Assembly (NCBI RefSeq): GCF_030159095.1
Contig: NZ_BRXS01000008.1
Coordinates: forward strand, 1 to 64,000
DNA from: Roseisolibacter agri
GTDB lineage: Bacteria > Gemmatimonadota > Gemmatimonadetes > Gemmatimonadales > Gemmatimonadaceae
Reading direction: 5' to 3'
Length of the DNA stretch: 64,000 bases
Shown piece by piece: positions 41,601 to 48,367 of this stretch (positions are counted from its first letter, which is position 1; every line of letters begins with the position of its first letter). The notes beneath the pieces are model-generated. The model saw only the letters and a program-made list of their open reading frames with translations. It had not been told where the DNA came from and made no database searches. Made by a program: the position numbers and the translations under genes.

Positions 41601-41899
41601 ACGTCGACGCGGCGGTCGAACACGGGGCGGTGGAGCGCGTGCGGCCGAAGATGATGACCGTGACCGCGATCATGGCCGGCCTCCTCCCCATCCTGTGGGC
41701 GGGCGGCGCCGGGGCGGACGTGATGAAGCGCATCGCCGCCCCGATGGTCGGCGGCATGGTCTCGAGCACCGTGCTCACCCTCGTCGTCATCCCCGCCGTC
41801 TACTCGCTGTGGAAGGAGCGCGAGCTCCGTCGCGCGGCAGTGCCCGCGGAGGCGGCGGACGGGGTGGGAGCGCCGGAACCGCACGTCGTTCCGGCATGA
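38648..41899 (+). CDS. cusA: CusA-type heavy-metal RND pump (Cu/Ag)
   Basis: The product has 1083 residues with twelve membrane segments and two large periplasmic loops. PDATGVGWVMQYIL near residue 138, APMSMIEST with its Met, and NRLDMLATGIKTPVGIKV match the Cu/Ag-binding CusA group. D409 in IGAMIDASVVMVENYHKH is the proton-relay Asp of the fourth segment; the second Asp of CzcA pumps is absent, as in CusA. It pumps Cu(I)/Ag(I) from periplasm or cytoplasm through the channel. It starts 4 bp after the adaptor stop. The operon has no Cop-box. Confidence 0.95.
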   Translation: MLTHILRGVIAWSVRHTRVVLAVTALLTLAGAWAALRTPVDAIPDLSDVQVVVMTEWPGQAPALVEDQVTYPLSTELLKVPRTKVVRGMSQFGLSAVYVVFEDGTDLYWARSRVLEYLNAARERLPDGAMPMMGPDATGVGWVMQYILADTTGRLNLADLRAVQDFTVKPALTAVPGVAEIATLGGFEKQYQVEVDPTRLLAYGLSMAQVVAAVQASNADVGGRVLEMGGTEYVVRGRGRFATLDDLRAVVLATGPAGAPVTVGDVATVQLGPELRRGIADLNGRGEVVTGFVVMRYGENPRDVIDGVKARMARLEGALPRGVTFVAGYDRSGLIDHAVANLREKLVEESLIVAAVTVLFLLHASSALVAVVTLPVGILMAFLAMRALGLTANIMSLGGIAIAIGAMIDASVVMVENYHKHLERHLAGRDPAGRPAGRDGDGALDAARLPAGERWRLVRESAGEVGPSLFVSLLLITVSFLPIFALEAQEGRLFHPLAWTKTLAMAAAALLSVTLVPVLMGLLIRGGVRPEVANPVNRALIRAYRPVIALVLRHRWATVGGAAAVLAVTVLPWARLGSEFMPPLDEQSVMDMPSLAPGVGAEQAKAILRQRDRALAAIPEVAMVLGKVGRAETATDMAPMSMIESTVLLKPQTEWRDGVTRDSLMAEIDRRVRTPGVANMWSMPIKNRLDMLATGIKTPVGIKVFGPDAATLDRVGQQIERMLPRVSGTGSVFAERTVGGRYLDVAVDREAAARYGLTVGEVQAALAAAVGGAPAGQVLEGRERYSVLVRYPRALRADPEAVRNVLVLTPSGAQVPLGQVARVGVARGATLIKSEDAQLNNVVYVDVRGRDVGGYVDEARALLARALRLPPGYRLEWSGQFEAMERAERRLKIVVPATLAVIFLLLYANFRSAAESALVMLSLPFALVGGVWLLWLLDYNQSVATAVGFVALAGVAAETGVIMLLYLDHAYRDRRAAGLLRSRADVDAAVEHGAVERVRPKMMTVTAIMAGLLPILWAGGAGADVMKRIAAPMVGGMVSSTVLTLVVIPAVYSLWKERELRRAAVPAEAADGVGAPEPHVVPA

Positions 41900-41973
41900 G
41901 GCGGGACCACATCGCGTCGCCAAGCGTTGAACGGCGAGATCACGTGCGCCACGCGCAACTTCACCGAGCTCAC

Positions 41974-42546
41974 ATGGACCACGACACGACCATCAGCCAC
42001 GACGGGCGCACGGCGCCCTTGCGCTCCCGCCTACGCCGTATCCGTCTCCCGCGCGTCGTCATCGCCGGGGCGGCGCTCGCCGCGGCGGCGTGTGGCGGCG
42101 AGAGGAGCGGCGCCGAGCGCGCGCAGAGCGACTCCTCCCGCGCGGCCGCCGGCGCGTCGGGCGGTCGTATGGACTCGATGCCGGGCATGGGCGGCATGGC
42201 GAACATGCCGGGCATGGGGCAGATGATGAGCGGCCGCATGATGGCCGAGATGGACGCGCACATGCGCGCACTGCGGGGCGCCGGCCCGGACAGCCTCCGT
42301 CGCTCGCTCCCAGCACACCGGCAGATGGTCGCCAACATGATCTCGCAGATGAACCGCGAGATGGGCGAGATGAACATGGCCGCCGACGCGGCGTGGACGG
42401 CACTCATCGACTCGGTGCGCGCCGACCTCACGCGGATGCCGGAGCTGAGCGCCGGGGAGCTCGCCCGGGCCATGCCCGACCACCACGGTCGCGTCGAGCG
42501 ACTGGTGCGCGCGCACGGGGACATGATGCGGAGCATGTCGCGATGA
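41974..42546 (+). CDS. Met-rich lipoprotein downstream of cusA
   Basis: The product has 190 residues. The leader ends ALAAAACGGE, a lipobox. The body is Met-rich (MDSMPGMGGMANMPGMGQMM, MMAEMDAHMRAL) and helical, with a short HHGRVERLVRAH motif near the end resembling DUF305-type helices. It probably binds periplasmic Cu or Ag as a buffer for the pump. It lies 74 bp after cusA and is likely the last gene of the operon. The family is not certain. Confidence 0.75.
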   Translation: MDHDTTISHDGRTAPLRSRLRRIRLPRVVIAGAALAAAACGGERSGAERAQSDSSRAAAGASGGRMDSMPGMGGMANMPGMGQMMSGRMMAEMDAHMRALRGAGPDSLRRSLPAHRQMVANMISQMNREMGEMNMAADAAWTALIDSVRADLTRMPELSAGELARAMPDHHGRVERLVRAHGDMMRSMSR

Positions 42547-42726
42547 GAGTGCAGCGTGCGCGCGCGCGTGGCGCCGACCTCCGCGTCGGGCGCGGCCGCC
42601 CGTGAGGGTGCCCCGCCGAGGCGGGACGGATGCACGTGTGCCGGGAGCAGTACAAGACGTGTCGCGGCGTTTCCTCCTCGAGCGGGTGGCAGCGGGGGCG
42701 GCGTCCGGACGGTCGGTGTCGCCGGG

Positions 42727-43548
42727 ATGGCGGTGGCCGACGCCGACCATCCGGATACCGGGCGGCCGCTCTACGTGCGGGAGCACGGGGCGAGCGGACC
42801 GCTCGTCGCGTTCCTGCCCGGCATCGGCGCGACCACGCGCTACTGGGAGTTCGTGGTCGGGCCGATGGCCGACCGTGCACGGCTTCTCCTCGTCGGCCAG
42901 CTCGGGTTCGGACGCTCGCCGAAGCCGTGGACGACGTACTCGGTAGAGCGGCCTGTTGCGGAGCTACACCGCGTGCTCGCGCCGGCGGCGGCGCGGGGCC
43001 CGCTCACGCTCGTCGGCCACTCGTTGGGCGCGGGCTTGGCCGTGGCCTCTGCGGACCGGCATCCGGAGTACGTCGAGTGGCTCGCGCTCGTGAGCATCCC
43101 GTACTTCGGTTGGGGGAAACTCGCGAAGCGCTACCTGCGGCAGCGCGGTGCCGCCGGCTGGTTCGGGACGTACATGATCCCGTTCGCGCTCGTCTGCCTG
43201 CTCGGGCGGCGGCGGCTGGGGTGGGCGGTGCCGCTCCTTGCGCGGGACGTCCCGCGTCCCCTGGCGGAGGACCTGAACCAGATGACCTGGCGCTCGTCAG
43301 CGTCGCCGATGTGGGAGGTCGTCGACGGCCATGACCTCGCCGTCGATGTGGTGCGCGTGGCTGCCCACATCCGGTTCCTCTGCCTACACGCTGACGCGGA
43401 CGCGAGCGCACCGCTCGAGCAGATGCACGAGCTCGAGTGGCTGCACCCGAACAGCGTGATCCGGGTGTACCGGGGAGCGGACCACCAGGTCCCGCTGCGG
43501 CAGCCGGCGTGGGTGTGCCAGCAGCTCGCGACGTCGGTCGCGCTGTGA
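42727..43548 (+). CDS. Alpha/beta hydrolase
   Basis: The product has 273 residues. ATG 42727 is preferred because upstream codons are low-complexity. GHSLGAGL holds the nucleophile Ser, HADADASAPL the likely acid Asp, and GADHQVPL the His, in the right order for the triad. FLPGIGATTRYWEFVVG is the oxyanion region. The substrate is unknown. It is on the same strand as the cus operon but 180 bp away and has no obvious metal role. Confidence 0.85.
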   Translation: MAVADADHPDTGRPLYVREHGASGPLVAFLPGIGATTRYWEFVVGPMADRARLLLVGQLGFGRSPKPWTTYSVERPVAELHRVLAPAAARGPLTLVGHSLGAGLAVASADRHPEYVEWLALVSIPYFGWGKLAKRYLRQRGAAGWFGTYMIPFALVCLLGRRRLGWAVPLLARDVPRPLAEDLNQMTWRSSASPMWEVVDGHDLAVDVVRVAAHIRFLCLHADADASAPLEQMHELEWLHPNSVIRVYRGADHQVPLRQPAWVCQQLATSVAL

Positions 43549-43891
43549 GCGAAGGCGGTGAGTGGACGGGAACTTCCCCCTTGCATACGAGCGGCCCGGA
43601 GGCCGCCGCGTACGGGGGGAGCTCGGGGTGGCGCGCACCGCCGCAGGTCGTGGCTGAGCTGATGATCCGGCCGGTAGTCGTGGCCGAGTCGCAGCACACC
43701 TGGCCGGCCGCTGCCCTCGGCACGGCCGCTCTCAATCCCGATTGACTCTCTCGGGATTGCCAGCTACCGTTGCCGGGGCGGGCCGAAGAGAGCCGTTCTC
43801 AGGCGCTCGAAGGCTGGCGGAGGCGGCTGGGGACCAGACGAGTGTCCGCGCGCATCCGGCGGCCGCGTTCACTCCCTACAGCACGACGCCG
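43549..43891. other. Gap before the second TonB receptor gene
   Basis: No gene is supported. The gap contains a 9-bp inverted repeat at 43733-43759, listed separately, and no Cop-box. Confidence 0.5.
43733..43759. promoter_or_regulatory. 9-bp inverted repeat, possible operator
   Basis: CAATCCCGA and TCGGGATTG are perfect inverted arms separated by nine bases (TTGACTCTC), 133 bp before the TonB receptor ATG. The spacer begins with TTGAC, which could be part of a -35, so repressor control is plausible. A transcript hairpin after the hydrolase gene is the alternative. Confidence 0.5.
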
Positions 43892-46411
43892 ATGCGCGCC
43901 TCGTCCGCCCTCCCGACACGCCCCGCCCGGGGAGTCGTCGCCCTGTTCCTCGCCGCCGCCCCCGCGGCAGCCCAGGCGCCAGTCGCCGCTGGTGCCGTGC
44001 GTGGCCGTGTGGTGGACGCGGCGGGCGCCCCCGTACGGCATGCCGAGGTCGTCGTCCGCCAGGAGCGCACCGGCGCCGAGCGGGCGGCCGCGGTCGACGC
44101 GGAGGGGCGCTACACGCTGCGCCCGCTCGCGGCCGGCACGTACACGTTGCGTGTCCGGGCGGTGGGCTACCAGCCGGTCACGCACCCGCTGGGGGCGCTC
44201 GCCGCCGGCGAGACGCGCGAACTGGACGTGCGACTCACGTCCGCCGCGACGGCGCTCACGCAGCAGGTCGTCACCGCGACGCGCAGCCCCGTGTCCATCG
44301 CCGCCGTCCCGGGGGCGGTGACCGTGGTGACCCGCGGCCAGATCGAGGCGCAGACCAAGACGGCCCCGCGGCTCGGCCCCATGCTGGCGCAGCTCGTCCC
44401 CGGGCTCGGCGCGGCGACGGAGAACCTGAGCAACTTCGGGCAGAACATCCGCGGCCGCGCGATCCTGGTGCTCGTCGACGGCGTGCCGCAGTCGACCTCG
44501 CGTAACGTCAGCCGCGACTTCATCAACATCGACCCGGCGATGGTCGAGCGCGTGGAGGTCGTGCGCGGGGCCACCTCCGTGTACGGCAACGGGGCGACCG
44601 GCGGCGTGATCAACATCATCACGCGCCGCGGCGACGGCGAGGCCCAGGGCGGCGCGCTCCGCTTCGGGACGGACCTCAGCACCGAGGCGTCGCTGTCCAA
44701 TCTCGGGGGCGCCGGCCTCGGGCCGCGCGTTGCCCAGCGCGTCTCCGGCAGGCGGGGCGCGTGGGACTTCATCGCCAGCGGCGCCCTCGCGCGCACCGGC
44801 GCACTGTTCGACGCCGAGGGGGACCGCGTGCCCCCCGACCCCACGGGGCAGGGCGGGTTCGCCGAGACGAACAACGCCGACCTCTTCGGCAAGGCGGGCT
44901 ACGCGTTCGGCGCCGCCCGCGCGCAACGGCTCGAGCTCTCGGCCAACCACTTCCGCAGCCGCCAGGCGACCGACCTCGCGTCGGACTTCTCGATCAACGC
45001 GCTCCCGGCGTACCAGCAGAAGTCGCGCACCATCTCCGGGCTCGAGCTGCCGAACCCGCAGGGGACGCGCAACACGATGCTCAACGCCGAGTACACGCAC
45101 GCGCGGCTCGGCGCCCTCTTCGGGAGCCGGGTGCAGGCGCAGGCGTACGCCCGCGACTACCACACCGTCTTCCGCCCGTTCGACGACCGGCGCTACCGCA
45201 CCGTCGCCGCGACCGCCACCACGCCGGCGCGCCGCGAGTACGCCGGCGGGTACGTCATGCAGACGTACGTCAACTCGGCGAAGGCTGGCGGGCGGCTCCA
45301 GGTCGAGACGCCGCTCGTGAAGCGGCTCGCGGCGAGCGCGCTGTGGGGCGCCGACTACACCGGCGAGACCACCGAGCAGCCGGTCCACCTCTACGACTCG
45401 ACGGCGTTCGACGCCAGCAGCGGGCGCGTGTTCGAGCAGGCCGGCGGCGCCCCGTTCGTGCCGCCGCTCGACCTGCGCACGCTCGGCCTCTTCGCGCAGC
45501 TCGCGGTCAACCCCGTCGACCGCGTGACGCTGCGCGGCGGCGTGCGCCACGAGCGCGCGTCGGTCTCGGTAGACGATTTCACCGCGCTCAACGGCGTGGC
45601 GATCACCGGCGGCACGCTCCGCTCGCGCCCCGTGCTGTTCAACGCGGGCGCGGTCGTGCGGGTGACGGAGGCGGTGAACGCGTTCGCCAACTACAGCGAG
45701 GGCTTCTCGCTGGCCGACGTCGGACTCGTGATCCGCACGCCGCCTGCGGGCTTCCGCCTCGGCGACCGCGAGGCCGACCCGCAGCAGGTGGACCAGGTGG
45801 AGGCCGGCGTGCGCGGCTCGTGGCGGCGCGTACAGGCGTCGGCGACCGCGTTCCGCAACACGTCGGAGTTGGGCACGTCGGTGGGCGCCAACCTGCAGGT
45901 CGTGCGCGCGCCCGAGCGGGTGCGCGGCGTGGAGCTCACGCTCGACGGGCAGCCCGTGGATCGCGTGAGCCTCGGCGCCACGTACACGCGGAGCGAGGGG
46001 GAGTTCTGGACGCGCGTGGGCGCCGACAGCGTGTGGCAGCCGCTCAACAGCTTCCGCATCCAGCCGGCCAAGCTCACGGCGCACGTGGAGCACCAGACGC
46101 TCCCGCGCTGGCGCAACCGCGTGCAGGTGCTGCACTCGGGCGCGCGCGACCGCGCGTACGAGGCGTTCCTCGCCCGCCCGGGCGTGAATCCGGCGGTGCC
46201 CGCCTTCGGCGAGCGGCGTGTGGCGAGCTACACGCTCGTCGATCTCCTCAGCACCGCCGACGTGGGGCGGGGCACGCTCAGCGTGGGCGTGCGCAACCTG
46301 CTCAACCGGCAGTATTTCCCCATCGTCTCGCAGCTCATGCCCGTCGGGAACGTCAGCTACAGCGCGGCACCGGGCGCGACGCTCAGCGTTGGCTACTCCG
46401 TCAGCTACTGA
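43892..46411 (+). CDS. TonB-dependent siderophore-type receptor
   Basis: The product has 839 residues. A signal peptide (VALFLAAAPAAAQA) precedes a carboxypeptidase-regulatory-like domain (VRGRVVDAAGAPVRHAEVVV) and then the plug with VERVEVVRGATSVYGNGATG. The barrel ends SAAPGATLSVGYSVSY. The plug phrase GRAILVLVDGVPQS and the size resemble ferric-siderophore receptors. It is followed by a PepSY-TM protein, repeating the receptor/PepSY pair at 25850-29996. No Cop-box is upstream, so the regulation differs. Confidence 0.9.
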   Translation: MRASSALPTRPARGVVALFLAAAPAAAQAPVAAGAVRGRVVDAAGAPVRHAEVVVRQERTGAERAAAVDAEGRYTLRPLAAGTYTLRVRAVGYQPVTHPLGALAAGETRELDVRLTSAATALTQQVVTATRSPVSIAAVPGAVTVVTRGQIEAQTKTAPRLGPMLAQLVPGLGAATENLSNFGQNIRGRAILVLVDGVPQSTSRNVSRDFINIDPAMVERVEVVRGATSVYGNGATGGVINIITRRGDGEAQGGALRFGTDLSTEASLSNLGGAGLGPRVAQRVSGRRGAWDFIASGALARTGALFDAEGDRVPPDPTGQGGFAETNNADLFGKAGYAFGAARAQRLELSANHFRSRQATDLASDFSINALPAYQQKSRTISGLELPNPQGTRNTMLNAEYTHARLGALFGSRVQAQAYARDYHTVFRPFDDRRYRTVAATATTPARREYAGGYVMQTYVNSAKAGGRLQVETPLVKRLAASALWGADYTGETTEQPVHLYDSTAFDASSGRVFEQAGGAPFVPPLDLRTLGLFAQLAVNPVDRVTLRGGVRHERASVSVDDFTALNGVAITGGTLRSRPVLFNAGAVVRVTEAVNAFANYSEGFSLADVGLVIRTPPAGFRLGDREADPQQVDQVEAGVRGSWRRVQASATAFRNTSELGTSVGANLQVVRAPERVRGVELTLDGQPVDRVSLGATYTRSEGEFWTRVGADSVWQPLNSFRIQPAKLTAHVEHQTLPRWRNRVQVLHSGARDRAYEAFLARPGVNPAVPAFGERRVASYTLVDLLSTADVGRGTLSVGVRNLLNRQYFPIVSQLMPVGNVSYSAAPGATLSVGYSVSY

Positions 46412-46436
46412 CAGCTCTTGACAGCTCTTGACAGCT

Positions 46437-47714
46437 ATGGATCGCCCACCGCGGCCTGCCAAGCGCCACGTAGCCACGACACGCACCCGACCCCCGGCCG
46501 GCGCGGCCGAGCACCGCGGGGACGCGCGTGCCGGTCGCCGACGAGCTAGGGAGGCAGGCGCGCGCGGCGTGATGCGTTGGCTACACCGGGCCCTCGGGCT
46601 GACCGCGGGACTGGTGCTGGTCGTCACCGGACTGTCGGGTAGCGCGCTCGTCTTCCGCGAGGAGATCGACCGTGCGCTCAACCCGCACCTGCTTCGGGTC
46701 GAGCCGACCGCGGCGCGGGCGCCGCTGCAGGCGATCCTCGACGCGGCGGCGCGCGCCTACCCCACGGAGCCGGCAACCCGGGTCCGCATGCCCCGCGGCC
46801 CGGACGGCACCTACGAGGTGTGGCTGGGCGCGGCGCCCGAGCGCTACGTCTACGCCGACCCGTACCGCGACGGCGCGATTCTCGGCGCACGGCGGCCGAC
46901 GGAGTTCCTCACCGGGTGGCTCTTCCTGGTCCACGCGCACCTGCTCTCCGGTGAGGCCGGACACACGGTCGCCGGTGTGGCGGCGCTGCTGCTCGTGGTC
47001 CTCAGTGCCTCCGGGCTGGTGGTGTGGTGGCCGCGAGGCGGCCGGGGCGCGGGGTCGCGCTGGCGCGCCGCGCTCACGGTGGCGCGCGGCGCGGGGGGCG
47101 GGCGCGTGACGTACGACCTGCACCGCGCGGTCGGCTTCTACGCGTCGGCGCTGCTGTTGCTGGCCGGGGTGACGGGGGCGTCGCTCGTCTTCCACGAGGC
47201 GTTCCAGCGGGCCGCGTACTGGGTGACGGGCACCGTCGCCCCGCCCGCGGTTCCCTCGCGCGTCTCCGCGCCCACTGCAGCTGTCGCGTCCCTCCCGGTC
47301 GACTCGCTGCTCGCGCGCGCAGTGCGCGCACAGCCCGGCGGCGTGATCTCGTACCTGTACCTGCCGACCGCACCGGGACAGACGTTCCGGGTCCGGCAGC
47401 GGCTACCCGGCGAGCAGCACCCGAACGGCAAGAGCTTCGTGCATGTCGATCCGACCGCCGGGCGCGTGGTGGCGGCGGAGGATGGGGCGCGGGCGGCGGG
47501 TGGTGCGCGGCTCTACAGCGTGCTGTACCCGCTGCACGTCGGGGTGCTCGGCGGGTGGCCGACACGGGTGCTGACCGTCGCCGCCGGCCTGTCGCTGCCG
47601 CTGCTCGCGGTGACGGGGTTCCTCGTGTGGCGGCGTCGCGCCCGCCGCAGACACGCGGGTTCCGGCGAGGTGCCCGCGGCAGTTGGACGTTGGTCGACGA
47701 TCAGGCGCGTGTGA
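46437..47714 (+). CDS. PepSY-TM domain protein
   Basis: The product has 425 residues. After a basic N-terminus, WLHRALGLTAGLVLVVTGL opens a PepSY-TM architecture with segments near residues 48-68, 165-195, 235-260 and 385-400. His residues in VHAHLLSGE, YDLHRAVGFY and YPLHVGVLGG could bind haem. Such proteins reduce siderophore-bound iron at the inner membrane, by family. The gene begins 25 bp after the TonB receptor stop, and three copies of TGACAGCT lie across the junction (46409-46436). Confidence 0.88.
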   Translation: MDRPPRPAKRHVATTRTRPPAGAAEHRGDARAGRRRAREAGARGVMRWLHRALGLTAGLVLVVTGLSGSALVFREEIDRALNPHLLRVEPTAARAPLQAILDAAARAYPTEPATRVRMPRGPDGTYEVWLGAAPERYVYADPYRDGAILGARRPTEFLTGWLFLVHAHLLSGEAGHTVAGVAALLLVVLSASGLVVWWPRGGRGAGSRWRAALTVARGAGGGRVTYDLHRAVGFYASALLLLAGVTGASLVFHEAFQRAAYWVTGTVAPPAVPSRVSAPTAAVASLPVDSLLARAVRAQPGGVISYLYLPTAPGQTFRVRQRLPGEQHPNGKSFVHVDPTAGRVVAAEDGARAAGGARLYSVLYPLHVGVLGGWPTRVLTVAAGLSLPLLAVTGFLVWRRRARRRHAGSGEVPAAVGRWSTIRRV

Positions 47715-47806
47715 GCCTCGCGTTCCTCTGGCGGCCGACGTTTGCTCGCGGCGGTGACCACCCAAGCCGACGCCAGTCCGCTCCGGTCCTGTCGAGGAGC
47801 CCCGTC

Positions 47807-47962
47807 ATGCGTCACGCGCTCCTCTCCAACGTCCACGCGAACTCGGGAGCGCTCGAGGCGGTCATCGCCGACGTAGATCGGCGTGCCAGGTTCGGCGCGA
47901 TCCATCGCTGAATGACCAGGTGGGCGACTCAAGCGATCCGAACGAGGTGGTCGCCCGGCGTC
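47807..47962 (+). pseudogene. Calcineurin-like phosphoesterase fragment
   Basis: The first frame (from ATG 47807) reads MRHALLSNVHANSGALEAVI, the metal-binding start of a YfcE-type phosphoesterase (usually ILSDIHANxxAL), and stops at TGA 47909-47911. The next frame has VGDSSDPNEVVARRRE, which matches the GYGADPNEVV region expected about 35 residues further on. The rest of the gene is not found. The normal DxH is NVH here. This is a decayed remnant. Confidence 0.6.
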
Positions 47963-48367
47963 GCGAGTGAAGGCCGTGGGGATCGCCGGCACCCACGAGT
48001 CCGTGGTCGTGGCCGACTGTACGCGCTGCGGCTGCAGGATCGAGAGCCCGGGGCAGGAGGATCTCGCGCACGTGAGCTACACGTACCGGAACCGTGTGGT
48101 GACGGCATTCACGTCGTGGGCACAGGCGGCGTCGGCCGTTGGACGCACGGCGACTGGCGCGGACGACGGGATCATGGCCCTCAACGAGAGCAGGCCGCCG
48201 GACGCGGCTGGGCGCCTCGCGCACGCCGGTGTCGCCCGCGACCTGAGGGCGGCCGTGGTGATCGCGGCTGGGGAGTGAAAGGAGTTGGCGAACGTCCTGC
48301 GGACCGGCGGTCGACCCGCGGCCCTGCAGGTGAGACCGCGGGGGTCCGCGGGGGCCGCGGTGATACG
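47963..48367. other. Gap between convergent genes
   Basis: One open frame (47967-48278) has a Cys cluster (CTRCGCRI) and no family I can recognise. It follows the phosphoesterase remnant and may be read-through of degraded DNA. No terminator hairpin is obvious before the ATPase gene stop. Confidence 0.35.

Noticed and set aside
43799-46681. Minus-strand open frame of 960 codons opposite the second TonB receptor
   Set aside because: Shadow of a well-supported receptor gene; low-complexity composition.
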